A stretch of 64,000 bases of DNA from positions 44,040 through 108,039 of the forward strand of contig RXIW01000003.1 in the NCBI GenBank assembly GCA_003989065.1, written 5' to 3'. The position numbers and the translations under genes were made by a program. A model generated the notes under the pieces. That model was not told the DNA's origin. It ran no database searches and saw only the letters and a list, made by a program, of their open reading frames with translations. The stretch comes from Candidatus Competibacteraceae bacterium. Its GTDB lineage: Bacteria; Pseudomonadota; Gammaproteobacteria; Competibacterales; Competibacteraceae. Below are positions 28,635 through 39,942 of the stretch, one piece after another. Each line of letters begins with the position of its first letter. The first letter of the stretch is position 1.

Positions 28635-29900
28635 TCAGACGTTCAGGAGGATCCGGGCCGGATCTTCGATGCACTCCTTGACAGTGACGAGGAAGGTTAC
28701 CGCTTCACGACCGTCGATGATGCGATGGTCGTAAGAGTGGGCCACGTACATCATCGGACGAGCCACCACCTGGCCATTCTCGACCACGGCCCGGTCCTTG
28801 GTGGCGTGCATGCCGAGGATGCCGCTCTGCGGCGGATTCAGGATCGGGGTCGACATCAGCGAGCCGAACACGCCGCCATTGGTGATGGTGAAGGTGCCGC
28901 CGGTCATCTCTTCGACGGTCAGCGTGCCTTCCTTCGCCTTCTTGCCGAACTCGCCGATGGCCTTTTCGATATCGGCCAGGCTCATCTGGTCGGCGTCGCG
29001 CAGAATCGGCACCACCAGACCGCGCGGCGAGGATACCGCCACACCGATGTCGTAGTAGCCGTGATAGACGATGTCGTTGCCGTCGATCGAGCCGTTGACC
29101 GCCGGGAAGCGCTTGAGCGCCTCGACCACGGCCTTGACGAAGAAGCCCATGAAGCCCAGGCGGACGCCGTGCTTCTTCTCGAAGCTGTCCTTGTAACGGG
29201 CGCGCAGCTCCATCACCGGTTTCATGTTGATCTCGTTGAAGGTGGTCAACATGGCAGTGGTGTTCTTGGCCATCAGCAGGCGCTCGGCGATGCGGGCGCG
29301 CAGGCGGGTCATCGGCACCCGCTGTTCCACCCGGCCGCGCGTGTCAGGGGCCACCGGCGCGGGGGCCGGAGCCGCCACCGCCGGAGCCAACGACACCGGA
29401 GCCGACGCCGCGGGCGCGGCGGCGGTCGAGCGACCGTCGAGATAGGCCAGCACATCGGCTTTGGTGACCCGACCACCGCGACCGCTAGCGATAACCTTGC
29501 TGATATCCAGGCCGTGTTCCGCCGCCAGGCGACGCACCGCCGGGCTGAGTCCTTCGAGATCGACCTTGCCGGCGGGAGCTGCTGCGACAGCCGCCACCGG
29601 GGCCGGCGCGGGTGCTGCAACCGGCGCGGGTGCGGCGGCCGGAGCCGACGCCGCGGCGACCGCACCCTCTTCCAGGGTGGCGATCACGTCGCCGGTGGTG
29701 ACGACATCGCCTTCCTGCCGCAGGATCGGACCCATCACGCCATCCGCTGGAGCAGGAATATCCAACACGACCTTGTCGGTTTCCAGATCGACGAGATTCT
29801 CGCCGCGCTTGACCGGTTCGCCCGGCTTCTTCTTCCAGTTGACCAGGGTACCGTCGGAAACGGATTCGGGCAGAGTAGGCACTTTCACTTCTGTGGTCAT
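28635..29900 (-). CDS. sucB: Dihydrolipoyllysine succinyltransferase (E2 of 2-oxoglutarate dehydrogenase)
   Basis: This 421-residue E2 has one lipoyl domain with Lys43 in LETDKVVLD, an Ala/Pro-rich linker (about 75-115), a peripheral-subunit-binding domain ([15 protein letters not shown], then [15 protein letters not shown], about 118-155), a second Ala/Pro linker, and the trimeric catalytic domain ending [13 protein letters not shown] with catalytic His392. It passes succinyl from lipoamide to CoA. ATG 29900 fits the family start ([17 protein letters not shown]). It lies between sucA and lpd in a three-gene operon. Confidence 0.97.
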   Translation of the reverse strand: MTTEVKVPTLPESVSDGTLVNWKKKPGEPVKRGENLVDLETDKVVLDIPAPADGVMGPILRQEGDVVTTGDVIATLEEGAVAAASAPAAAPAPVAAPAPAPVAAVAAAPAGKVDLEGLSPAVRRLAAEHGLDISKVIASGRGGRVTKADVLAYLDGRSTAAAPAASAPVSLAPAVAAPAPAPVAPDTRGRVEQRVPMTRLRARIAERLLMAKNTTAMLTTFNEINMKPVMELRARYKDSFEKKHGVRLGFMGFFVKAVVEALKRFPAVNGSIDGNDIVYHGYYDIGVAVSSPRGLVVPILRDADQMSLADIEKAIGEFGKKAKEGTLTVEEMTGGTFTITNGGVFGSLMSTPILNPPQSGILGMHATKDRAVVENGQVVARPMMYVAHSYDHRIIDGREAVTFLVTVKECIEDPARILLNV

Positions 29901-29950
29901 TTTATTTCGTTCTCTATTTTTCGGGTGATTGCGGTCTTCTGGGGTGGTGG

Positions 29951-32776
29951 TTACTGTCCCAGGGCCTCGTTGACAAGCTGATGCTGCTGCTCGACGTGGA
30001 CGCTGTAATACCCTACGGCTGGCGAAGCCAGAGGGATGCGGCCCGCGTAGCGGACGGTCAGTCCCGGCTTCAGGCCACGCTCCAGATGGTGCAGGCTCTG
30101 ATACCAGGCGCCCTGGTTCTTCGGTTCTTCCTGGCACCAAGCGACGTCGTTCAGATTCGGATAGCGATCCAGGATCTGGTTGTACAGCGCCTGCGGGAAC
30201 GGATAAAGCTGCTCGATCCGGATGATGGCGACATGCGCCAGCTTGCGCTCGCGCCGGGCTTCCAGCAGATCGTAGAAGACCTTACCGCTGCAGGCCACCA
30301 CGCGGGTAATCTGCTCTGGATCGTGCGGATCGATCTCGGGGATGATTTCCTGGAAGCTGCCCTCGGTCAGATCCTCGAGCGAATTGACTGCCAAGCGGTG
30401 CCGCAACAAGCTCTTCGGGCTCATCACGATCAGCGGCTTGCGGAAACTGCGCTTCATCTGCCGCCGCAGCATGTGGAAACACTGCGCCGGCGTCGAGGGC
30501 ACCACGACCTGGATGTTGTTCTCGGCGCACAGTTGCAGATAGCGCTCCAGTCGGGCCGAGGAGTGCTCGGGACCCTGACCTTCGAAACCGTGCGGCAGCA
30601 GCATCACCAGGCCGCACAGCCGATCCCACTTGGTTTGCCCGGAGGAGATGAACTGGTCGATCACCACCTGAGCGCCATTGGCGAAGTCGCCGAACTGGCC
30701 TTCCCAGACGATCAGCCCGTTCGGTTCGGCGGTGGCGTAGCCGTACTCGAAGGCCAGCACCGCTTCTTCGGACAGAATGGAGTCGATGACGATGAAGTTC
30801 GGCTGGCCGGGATAGAGATTCATCAGCGGGACATAGCTGCTGCCGTCCTTCTGATTGTGCAGCACCGAGTGGCGATGGAAGAAGGTGCCGCGTCCGCAGT
30901 CCTGGCCGGAAATGCGCACCTGATAACCTTCCTTGATCAGGGTGGCATAGGCCAGGTTCTCGGCGAAGCCCCAGTCCACTGGCAAGGCCCCGGCCGCCAT
31001 CTTGCGGCGGTCGTCCATGATCTTGGCCACGCGCGAGTGCATCTCGAGGCCGGCCGGCACTTTCAGCAGGCGTTCGGACAGATCGCGCACCACCGACAGC
31101 GGCACGGCGGTATGCACCGGCGCCGCCCAGTCCTCGTTGAGGAACGGCGTCCAATCGATCGAGTACGGCCCCTTGGTCGGCGGCAGCGTCGGCCGCGACA
31201 CCTGCCGACCCGCGTCCAGATCGGCGCGATACTGGGTCTGCATATCCTGGTAATCGCTTTCGGTGACGACGCCCTCGGCGATCAGTTTCTCGGCGTACAG
31301 GGCCGCCGTGGTCTTCCGTCCCCGGATCTTCTTGTACATGACCGGCTGGGTGGCGGCTGGCTCGTCGGCTTCGTTATGGCCCAGACGACGATAGCAGACC
31401 ATGTCGATCACCACGTCCTTGTTGAAGGCCATGCGATATTCGACCGCCAGTCGGGTGACGAACAGCACCGCTTCGGGATCGTCGCCGTTCACGTGGAAGA
31501 TCGGGGCCTGCACCATCTTGGCCACATCGGTGCAATACAGCGCCGAACGGGTATCCAGCGGGTTGCTGGTAGTGAAGCCGATCTGGTTGTTGACCACGAT
31601 GTGGATGGTGCCGCCGGTCCGGTAGCCGCGCACCTGCGAGAACTGGAAGGTCTCCATGTTCACGCCTTGGCCGGCGAAGGCGGCGTCGCCATGGATCAGC
31701 ACCGGCATAGCCGAATTGAAGGGCGGCGTTTCCGCGCCCGGCGCCCGCCGCCGCTCCATGCGGGAGCGCACCGACCCTTCCACCACCGGATTGACGATTT
31801 CCAGATGCGAAGGATTGAAAGCCAGCGCCAGATGGACCGATCCGCCCGGCGTCGACACGTCCGAGGAGAAGCCCATGTGGTACTTGACGTCGCCGGCGCT
31901 GCCGATCCGGTGCTTGCCCTCGAATTCGGCGAACAGCTCGTTGGGCGACTTGCCGATGATGTTGACCAGCACGTTCAGACGACCGCGGTGGGCCATGCCG
32001 ATGATGATTTCCTGCACGCCCCGACCGCCGGCCTGCTGGACCAGTTCGTCCATCATCGGGATCACGCTCTCGCCGCCTTCCAGCGAGAACCGCTTCTGCC
32101 CGACATAACGGGTGTGCAGATAGCGCTCCAGTCCCTCGGCCGCCACCAGCCAGTGCAGCAGCTCCTTGCGCTGGGCCGCGTTCAGATCCAGCCGGGCGCG
32201 CTGACCCTCCAGCCGCTGCTGGATCCAACGCTTCTCGGCCGTCTCATTGATATGCATGTACTCGGAGCCGATGGTGCCGACATAGGCGTCGCGAACCAGG
32301 CCCAGGATCTCGCGCAGGGTCCACTGCGAGGGCGCCACCAACGAACCGGTGTTGAACGACGCGTTCATGTCGGCCTCGCTCAGGCCGTGATAGGCGGGGT
32401 CCAACTCCGGCACCGGTGGGCGCTCGCGCAACCGCAGCGGATCGAGATCGGCGGCCTTGTGGCCACGGGTACGGTAGGCGTTGATGATCCGCAATACCGC
32501 GGACTGCTTGCCGGCCGCCTCGGGATGCAGGCCCAGCGACTGGGTCGCGCCGGCCTGGGGCCGCAACGCCAGCTGGGCGAAGGAGTCGCGAATGGGGCCA
32601 TGCGCCACATCGTGGCCACCTGTCCCCTGGGCTTGCAAATCGCGGAAATACTGCCGCCAGTTGGCACTGACCGATTCGGGGTTGTTCAAGAAACTTTCAT
32701 ACAGTTCCTCGATGAAAGCGGCGTTGCCGCCGAACAGGGGCGAACTTTGGCGAAATTGCTCAATAAGTGTGCTCAT
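29951..32776 (-). CDS. sucA: 2-oxoglutarate dehydrogenase E1 component
   Basis: This 941-residue thiamine-diphosphate enzyme decarboxylates 2-oxoglutarate and succinylates the E2 lipoyl group. The N terminus has the E2-binding type segment ([26 protein letters not shown]), followed by [36 protein letters not shown], and C-terminal [21 protein letters not shown] and MSPKSLLRH. Length is normal. The Shine-Dalgarno GAGGAG is 13 bases before the ATG, a rather long gap, and lies next to AACCACC, which is complementary to the core of the small RNAs at 734-970. The operon is read from a promoter near 33080-33108. Confidence 0.98.
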   Translation of the reverse strand: MSTLIEQFRQSSPLFGGNAAFIEELYESFLNNPESVSANWRQYFRDLQAQGTGGHDVAHGPIRDSFAQLALRPQAGATQSLGLHPEAAGKQSAVLRIINAYRTRGHKAADLDPLRLRERPPVPELDPAYHGLSEADMNASFNTGSLVAPSQWTLREILGLVRDAYVGTIGSEYMHINETAEKRWIQQRLEGQRARLDLNAAQRKELLHWLVAAEGLERYLHTRYVGQKRFSLEGGESVIPMMDELVQQAGGRGVQEIIIGMAHRGRLNVLVNIIGKSPNELFAEFEGKHRIGSAGDVKYHMGFSSDVSTPGGSVHLALAFNPSHLEIVNPVVEGSVRSRMERRRAPGAETPPFNSAMPVLIHGDAAFAGQGVNMETFQFSQVRGYRTGGTIHIVVNNQIGFTTSNPLDTRSALYCTDVAKMVQAPIFHVNGDDPEAVLFVTRLAVEYRMAFNKDVVIDMVCYRRLGHNEADEPAATQPVMYKKIRGRKTTAALYAEKLIAEGVVTESDYQDMQTQYRADLDAGRQVSRPTLPPTKGPYSIDWTPFLNEDWAAPVHTAVPLSVVRDLSERLLKVPAGLEMHSRVAKIMDDRRKMAAGALPVDWGFAENLAYATLIKEGYQVRISGQDCGRGTFFHRHSVLHNQKDGSSYVPLMNLYPGQPNFIVIDSILSEEAVLAFEYGYATAEPNGLIVWEGQFGDFANGAQVVIDQFISSGQTKWDRLCGLVMLLPHGFEGQGPEHSSARLERYLQLCAENNIQVVVPSTPAQCFHMLRRQMKRSFRKPLIVMSPKSLLRHRLAVNSLEDLTEGSFQEIIPEIDPHDPEQITRVVACSGKVFYDLLEARRERKLAHVAIIRIEQLYPFPQALYNQILDRYPNLNDVAWCQEEPKNQGAWYQSLHHLERGLKPGLTVRYAGRIPLASPAVGYYSVHVEQQHQLVNEALGQ

Positions 32777-33273
32777 TGATGATTAACGACTCCTCGGTGG
32801 TTGAGGATGCCCATGCGGGATGGCCATGGACGTCATTTTCCCTGGAGCGTGGCGATAGCCGTGTGCGGGCTGCGCCAGTTGTTCTAGGCTGCGGTTTCCG
32901 GTCGGATTCCACGGCGTTGCCTGGAATAGCCGCGTCGCTGGGGCCGACACCGGACTGGACCGGTTGGAAACCGTGCATCTCGATCCAGAGCTTTGGTAAG
33001 TCGATATATTTGGGCGGTTTTTGGTCGTTGTGGTCGTTTGTTTTTGGGTCTTCGATCTTGGTGTCGTGGACGGCGTGCCATTATAGCCATGGGATGAGCG
33101 CCGATAAACCCGTGTTATCGTTTTAACTTTCAGACCTATTCTTTGCCATAGTAAAGGGGCTGCGGTACATTTCCAAACGATGGCATCGGGGCTCGTCGAT
33201 GTCAGCGCCGCGACGAACGGCTCGACCGCCGGCTTCGTTGCGTGGGTCAGTTTCCATTCAGGAGGGAATCGCG
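32777..33273. other. Divergent intergenic region sucA / dksA
   Basis: These 497 bases hold the sucA leader and promoter on the minus strand and must hold the dksA promoter on the plus strand, probably in the AT-richer part at 33110-33160 (CATAGTAAAG near 33149 may be its -10 region). No gene is seen. The open frames here are weak and have no ribosome sites. Confidence 0.5.
33080..33108 (-). promoter_or_regulatory. Candidate sucA operon promoter
   Basis: On the minus strand, TTTATC (33108-33103) and a consensus TATAAT (33085-33080) are separated by 17 bases. The start near 33073 would give a leader of about 297 bases. The leader begins with an A/C-rich stretch (about 33000-33055) containing ACGACCA twice. 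The -35 match is weak. Confidence 0.5.
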
Positions 33274-33720
33274 ATGGCTTCCGCCAACTTGGCCGTGCAA
33301 GGGATACCCGAGTCTTACCAGCCTACCACAGACGAAGAGTACATGAGCGATGCCCAGCGGGCTTACTTCCGCAAGGCGCTGCTGGACTGGAAACAGAATC
33401 TGCTGAGCGAAGTCGACCGCACGGTCAACCACATGCAGGACGACTCCTCTACCTTTCCCGACCCCAACGACCGCGCTACGCAAGAGGAAGAATTCAGCCT
33501 GGAGTTGCGGACTCGCGATCGGGAACGCAAGCTGATCAAGAAGATCAACGAGTCGCTGGCCATGATCGAGAGCGGCGATTACGGTTACTGCGAAGCATGC
33601 GGCGTCGAAATCGGGTTGGCGCGCATGATGGCTCGACCGACCGCCACCTTGTGCATCGATTGCAAGATGCTGGAAGAGATCCGCGAAAAACAGGGTAACA
33701 GCAGCGCACCGACGGCCTGA
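33274..33720 (+). CDS. dksA: RNA polymerase-binding transcription factor DksA
   Basis: The 148-residue protein binds the secondary channel of RNA polymerase and works with ppGpp in the stringent response. The coiled coil carries acidic tip residues Asp63 and Asp66 in FPDPNDRATQEEE, matching Asp71/Asp74 of E. coli. The zinc finger uses Cys106, 109, 127 and 130. ATG 33274 has GGAGGG 7 bases upstream; the longer frame from 33199 is rejected. It lies directly before gluQ, a conserved pair. Confidence 0.97.
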   Translation: MASANLAVQGIPESYQPTTDEEYMSDAQRAYFRKALLDWKQNLLSEVDRTVNHMQDDSSTFPDPNDRATQEEEFSLELRTRDRERKLIKKINESLAMIESGDYGYCEACGVEIGLARMMARPTATLCIDCKMLEEIREKQGNSSAPTA

Positions 33721-33754
33721 CCCCCTATCCGTCGCAGCGGCGTCTTCCCCGGTC

Positions 33755-34747
33755 ATGACGGCAGCCGATTCCGCTCATGCCCTGCCGGTCGACCCACCCC
33801 GAGTGCGGGGGCGTTTCGCTCCCTCACCGACCGGGCCGTTGCATCTGGGCTCCCTGGTCGCCGCCCTGGGTAGTTTTTTGGCCGCCCGCCACCAGGGTGG
33901 GGAATGGCTGGTCCGTATCGAGGATGTCGATCTTCCACGCGCCATGCCGGGCGCGGCGGACGCCATCCTGCGCAGCCTGGAGCGCTGTGGGCTGGCGTGG
34001 GACGGATCGGTGCTGTACCAGAGCCGACGCCTGGAATGCTATCAGGCGGCGCTGGAGTATCTATTGCGCGCCGGACGGGCCTATCCCTGCAGTTGCACCC
34101 GGCGGGAGCTGGCCGGCAGTGCACGGGCTCACGACGGCAGTCCGATCTACCCCGGACGCTGCCGCACCGGCGTCCGCCATCCAGACCGGCCCCACGCCAT
34201 TCGCCTGCGCGTCCCCGATGTCGTGCTGGCCTTCCACGACGCGGTGCAGGGCGACTATCGTCAGCGGCTGGAACAGGAAGTCGGCGATTTCGTGATCCGC
34301 CGGGCGGACGGGCTGTTCGCTTACCAGTTAGCGGTGGTGGTCGACGATGCCGCACAAGGCGTCACCCAGATCATCCGCGGCGCCGATCTGCTCGATTCCA
34401 CCCCCCGGCAGATCTATCTACAAGGACTGCTCGCCGCGCCGACGCCTTGTTACGGCCATCTGCCGCTGGTGACGGACGGCCACGGCGACAAGCTCAGCAA
34501 GCAAACCCATGCGCCGCCGCTGGACGACCGGGCTCCCGGCCCGGCGCTGTGGACCGCCCTGCGCTTCCTGGGCCAGCGACCTCCGGCGGAATTGGCCGCC
34601 GCGCCCGCCACCGAAATTTTGCAATGGGCCTTGGCGCATTGGCAATTGCAACGAGTACCGGCCAGTGTAACCCACCCTTGGAGCAGTCCATTCACCGGCG
34701 AATCCTCGCCGAATGGATTGACTCAAGCGGCCAAGGTTATAGACTAG
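33755..34747 (+). CDS. gluQ: Glutamyl-Q tRNA(Asp) synthetase
   Basis: This 330-residue GluRS paralogue attaches glutamate to queuosine at position 34 of tRNA(Asp). It has the HIGH-like PTGPLHLGSL (25-34), the zinc-site CSCTRRE with YPGRC, and the KMSKS-like KLSKQ, and lacks the anticodon-binding domain of full GluRS. Length is slightly above the usual 300 or so residues because of a short tail. It follows dksA by 34 bases, as in E. coli. Confidence 0.96.
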   Translation: MTAADSAHALPVDPPRVRGRFAPSPTGPLHLGSLVAALGSFLAARHQGGEWLVRIEDVDLPRAMPGAADAILRSLERCGLAWDGSVLYQSRRLECYQAALEYLLRAGRAYPCSCTRRELAGSARAHDGSPIYPGRCRTGVRHPDRPHAIRLRVPDVVLAFHDAVQGDYRQRLEQEVGDFVIRRADGLFAYQLAVVVDDAAQGVTQIIRGADLLDSTPRQIYLQGLLAAPTPCYGHLPLVTDGHGDKLSKQTHAPPLDDRAPGPALWTALRFLGQRPPAELAAAPATEILQWALAHWQLQRVPASVTHPWSSPFTGESSPNGLTQAAKVID

Positions 34748-34852
34748 GGGAAAAAATTCCCAACTTGGATTGATGCGGGCCCGATTGGCTTTCGTTATCG
34801 TCCGTTTGCGGATATCACAATCCATATATTCCACCGGAGGAGAAACACCCTA

Positions 34853-36790
<1,938 letters not shown>

Positions 36791-36831
36791 CGGCTTTACT
36801 GGCATCATCACAACGATCGGAAGTAATCCTC

Positions 36832-36865
36832 GGCCCGGCTCTCTCACGAGACCGGGCCCTTTTTA
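36832..36865 (+). terminator. Rho-independent terminator of acs
   Basis: GGCCCGG (36832-36838) pairs with CCGGGCC, with part of the inner CTCTC/GAGA also able to pair, followed by TTTTT. Its T run touches the stop of the convergent gene that ends at 36863. Confidence 0.88.
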
Positions 36866-37741
36866 TGGCTCCGCCGCCGGCCAGCGCACGCCGGTCTCGG
36901 TGATCCAAGCGCTCACCAAACGTGTCGGGGTCAGATCGAAATAGACATTGCGCACAGTCACCATCGGCCAGTCCGGCACATCCAGTTCGGATGCCGCCAT
37001 CTCTTCCAGATCGGGCATGGGTTCATCCGCTCCCCGCCACTTGAAACTCTCGCAGCACACGTAGAACGGCACGCCTCGGTCGCGCGCCGCCAGCGCCAGT
37101 AAATAGCTGCCGGCCTTGTTGATGACTGCACCGTCGGCCAGAACGCTGTCCGCCCCAATCAGAACGGCGTCGACCTGAGCGACGAACAACCCCATCTGGG
37201 CATCGGTGATGTAGGTGGTGGGGACGCTCCAAGCCGCCAGTCGCTCCGCCAATTTCCGACCTTCTTCCAATGGCCGCGCTTCGGTCACGATCATCCGCAG
37301 CTCACGATCCTTGAGCAGGCGACACGCTTCCACCACGGTCGAGCTGAAACTGTGGGTCATCACCGTGCGTCGGGAACCGAGCAGCTCGGCGGCCTGGGCG
37401 GCGCAGTCGGCGACCGCCTGCCGCGAGGCTGCAATCAACGCCTCCGCCTGCTCGGCCGCCGCGACTCGGGCCAAGGCAAGTTCCATCCCTGCGTCGATAG
37501 CCGCCAAACCATCCCGCCAGCGGTACAGCAGATTCCGCAGCGGCGCCATGCTGGGCCGGGTCGTGGCCAACTCGACGGTCAACTCGGCCAAACGCTCCCG
37601 CAGTCGCCTGACATCGGCGACAGGCAGCGTTCGAGCCGCCTCGGCCAGGATCGCCAGAGCGCGCCGGGCCAACTCGCTGGCCCCATGCTGACGATCATCG
37701 CGAATTTCCTTAACGGCGAGGTTGAATTGTGTTGGGCTCAT
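36863..37741 (-). CDS. eIF2B-alpha / ribose-1,5-bisphosphate isomerase-like protein
   Basis: The 292-residue protein has a helical N-terminal part and a C-terminal Rossmann-like domain with VMTHSFSSTVVEACR, VTEARPLEEGRKLAERL, ADSVLADGAVINKAGSYLLA and CCESFKW, the usual order of the eIF2B/MtnA/R15P isomerase family. Bacterial members include methylthioribose-1-phosphate isomerase, but this one is short and has the GAD.VLADG.VINK.G pattern nearer to archaeal R15P isomerase and eIF2B alpha. No RuBisCO or methionine-salvage gene lies nearby, so the substrate is open. It is transcribed towards acs. Confidence 0.8.
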   Translation of the reverse strand: MSPTQFNLAVKEIRDDRQHGASELARRALAILAEAARTLPVADVRRLRERLAELTVELATTRPSMAPLRNLLYRWRDGLAAIDAGMELALARVAAAEQAEALIAASRQAVADCAAQAAELLGSRRTVMTHSFSSTVVEACRLLKDRELRMIVTEARPLEEGRKLAERLAAWSVPTTYITDAQMGLFVAQVDAVLIGADSVLADGAVINKAGSYLLALAARDRGVPFYVCCESFKWRGADEPMPDLEEMAASELDVPDWPMVTVRNVYFDLTPTRLVSAWITETGVRWPAAEP

Positions 37742-37841
37742 TGTTCAAAATTATCCAGCAGGGTCAGAACGAAACTGGCATCGACCAGTACCCGCGCCGG
37801 CTGACCGGCACCCCTCCCCCCTTTGAAGCAGGAGATCGGTC

Positions 37842-38135
37842 ATGAGCGATGTGGATCCTACCGTCGGCAACTGGTATCGCAACCTGGATACCGGCAACGA
37901 TTTTGAAGTCGTCGCGTTCGACGAGGACGCCCAAACCATCGAAATCCAGTATTTCGATGGCGAACTGGAAGAGCTGGATCTGGATTCCTGGTACGACCTG
38001 CCGATCGAACCGATCGAGGCCCCGGAAGACTGGTCCGGTCCCTTCGACGAAATGGAACCGGACGACCTAGGCTACGAGGAAGAGGAAGAATTCAGCGACC
38101 AGGACGACCTGCTCTCCGATCGGGACGAAGATTGA
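37842..38135 (+). CDS. Small acidic DUF6763-like protein
   Basis: The 97-residue protein begins with a compact domain (PTVGNWYRNLDTGNDFEVVA, then IEIQYFDGELEELDLDSWY) and ends in a very acidic tail (DLGYEEEEEFSDQDD). AGGAG lies before the ATG. Small proteins of this pattern occur in gammaproteobacteria and are annotated as DUF6763; no function is known to me. The beta-rich core with Trp and Tyr residues could be an SH3-like fold, but that is a guess. Confidence 0.8.
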   Translation: MSDVDPTVGNWYRNLDTGNDFEVVAFDEDAQTIEIQYFDGELEELDLDSWYDLPIEPIEAPEDWSGPFDEMEPDDLGYEEEEEFSDQDDLLSDRDED

Positions 38136-38310
38136 GTGTCGCCACCCATCCGGACGAACGGAACGTCTCATCCGCTGCCGCAACCTCGCGTGCGGCATCC
38201 GGGCCATTGACCCGAGCACGATGGGGAGTGGGTGATCTTGCAGCGTCTCTGCAATTTTCGCCAGGCTTGCGAACGGCGAACGCCGCTGACCTGACCGGAA
38301 GGCCGAAGTC

Positions 38311-38340
38311 GGTTCGCCCGCGCAAATGTGGGGGCGAGCC
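38311..38340 (-). terminator. Weak hairpin downstream of rraA
   Basis: On the minus strand, GGCTCGCCC pairs with GGGCGAACC around 12 bases, just after the rraA stop. There is no T run, so termination is uncertain. The rest of the 38136-38349 gap shows nothing. Confidence 0.3.
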
Positions 38341-38349
38341 GTGGCCGGT

Positions 38350-38850
38350 TCAGATCAGTGGTTTTTCCGACACGAGCAGGCCGTCTTCATCGGCATAGAG
38401 ATAGTGGCCCGGCATGAAGGTCACACCCGCGAAGCACACCGGAATATTGCGCTCGCCGGTATTGCGTTTGATGGTCTTCAGCGGATGCACGCCCAGCGCC
38501 TTGACGCCAATGCCAATCTCGCCGATGGCGGCGGAGTCGCGGACACAGCCGTTGACCACCACGCCGGCCCAACCCTGATCCTCGGCCAGCTCGGCCAGTT
38601 GATCGCCCAGCAGCGCGCAGCGAGTCGAGCCGCCGCCATCCACCACCAGCACCCGGCCCTCGCCCGGCTCCTCCAGCACTTTACGCACCAGGGCGTTGTC
38701 CTCGAACACCTTCAGGGTCACGATCGGACCGGAGAACATCATCTCGCCGCCGTAATCGCCGAACACTGGCTCGGCAATCTGCAAGCGGTCGGAAAACTGG
38801 TTGCACAGATCGAAAAATTCGTCGCACAGATCGGTCGTTTTGAAATCCAT
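38350..38850 (-). CDS. rraA: RraA family protein (RNase E regulator / HMG aldolase type)
   Basis: The 166-residue protein matches Rra[11 protein letters not shown] at the start, [22 protein letters not shown] near residue 30 (shown in part), [15 protein letters not shown], and [14 protein letters not shown] with the Arg-Asp pair of the aldolase branch. In E. coli RraA inhibits RNase E; relatives cleave 4-hydroxy-4-methyl-2-oxoglutarate. ATG 38850 is the family start; an in-frame ATG lies at 38871. It is 70 bases after the OmpA-like gene and on the same strand. Confidence 0.94.
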   Translation of the reverse strand: MDFKTTDLCDEFFDLCNQFSDRLQIAEPVFGDYGGEMMFSGPIVTLKVFEDNALVRKVLEEPGEGRVLVVDGGGSTRCALLGDQLAELAEDQGWAGVVVNGCVRDSAAIGEIGIGVKALGVHPLKTIKRNTGERNIPVCFAGVTFMPGHYLYADEDGLLVSEKPLI

Positions 38851-38919
38851 GGCTACTCTCGCGAATGACATAATTTACGGGCGCGGGGAGTCTAGCACAC
38901 TTGTTCAGGCTCAAGACCG

Positions 38920-39942
38920 TCAACGGCTGGTGATCTTCAGCTCGATGCGCCGGTTACGCCGATAGGCTTCCGGACTGTCCGACGAGTCGATCGGGTGATA
39001 TTCGCCCATGCCGACCGCCGCCAGACGCTCCGGCGGAATACCCTGCTGGATCAGATAGTTCACCACTTCCTGGGCGCGGGCAGTAGACAATTCCCAGTTC
39101 GACGGGAAACGACCGCGCACCGGCACCCGGTCGGTATGACCCTGCACCTCGATGATGACCGGCAGATCGGCGGGCAATTTGTTCGCCAACTGCTGATAGA
39201 CCGCGGCGAACTTGTCCAGATCGCCGCGCCCGGACGGCGACAGGGTAGCCTCGCCGGAGGCGAACAACACTTCGGACTGGAACACAAAGCGATCACCAAC
39301 CACCTTGATATCGGGATTGTTGGCGAACACCTCGCGCAGCCGACCGAAGAAATCGCTGGCATATTTCTGCAGTTCCTCGACCCGTTCCAGCAGTTTCTTC
39401 TTCAAGGCGCTGTCCAGCGCCTCGATCCGGCCCTTCTGGTCAACGATGACGGCGTCGCGCTGGGCCAGTGCCTGCTGATTGGCGGCCAGGGCACGATTGA
39501 GCCGCTCCAGCTCCGCCGTCAGCCGATCGGCGCGGGCGCTAAGCAAAGCAGCCTGTTCCTGGGCATTGTTAAAGCTCTGCTCGGTCTTGTTCTTGTCAGC
39601 GATCAGGGCTTCCCGCAGCGCCTGCACCGCCGCCAACTCGTTGCGCAGCTGCGCCACCAGCTTGTCGCGATCGTTGACTGTCGATTCCAGGTTCTGCACC
39701 CGACCGCGCAGCCGCGCTTCTTCCTTCTCGGCGTCGCCAGCCAACCCTTCCAGATGATCGACGATCCGCTGCAACTGACCGATGGCGGTGTCCTTGCCCA
39801 TGATCTCGCGTCCGATCAGCACCTCGGTAATGACGAACACCGTGATCAGAAACACCAGCACCATCACCAGCCCGCCCAAGGCGTCGGTGAAGGCGGGCCA
39901 GATATTGAACTCGCTGAGCGACGCATCACGCCGACGGGGCAT
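38920..39942 (-). CDS. MotB/OmpA-like stator protein with long coiled coil
   Basis: The 340-residue protein has one N-terminal membrane helix (about 19-41) with an acidic residue in the MotB-like position (AFTDALGGLVMVLVFLITVF, Asp19), a long coiled coil (about 50-195, many Leu heptads, NNAQEQAALLSARADRLTAE), and a C-terminal OmpA-type peptidoglycan-binding domain (LFASGEATLSPSGR, VQGHTDRVPV, NWELSTARAQEVVNYL, GEYHPI, RRNRRIELK). With the MotA-like partner, whose gene overlaps by 17 bases, it should form an ion-driven stator anchored to the cell wall. No flagellar or tol genes are near, so what it drives is unknown. Confidence 0.88.
   Translation of the reverse strand: MPRRRDASLSEFNIWPAFTDALGGLVMVLVFLITVFVITEVLIGREIMGKDTAIGQLQRIVDHLEGLAGDAEKEEARLRGRVQNLESTVNDRDKLVAQLRNELAAVQALREALIADKNKTEQSFNNAQEQAALLSARADRLTAELERLNRALAANQQALAQRDAVIVDQKGRIEALDSALKKKLLERVEELQKYASDFFGRLREVFANNPDIKVVGDRFVFQSEVLFASGEATLSPSGRGDLDKFAAVYQQLANKLPADLPVIIEVQGHTDRVPVRGRFPSNWELSTARAQEVVNYLIQQGIPPERLAAVGMGEYHPIDSSDSPEAYRRNRRIELKITSR

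Noticed and set aside
29981..32779. A 932-codon open frame on the plus strand, antisense to the whole of sucA
   Set aside because: It mirrors sucA codon by codon in GC-rich sequence, has no family motif, and sucA is certain. Long antisense frames of the same kind lie opposite trpB/trpA (16458-18545), pgm (13958-15736), lpd (27088-28590) and purF (22457-24364).
34748..34852. GGGGAAAAAATTCCC in the acs leader as a terminator of gluQ
   Set aside because: The small stem is AT-centred and has no T run after it, so termination cannot be supported.
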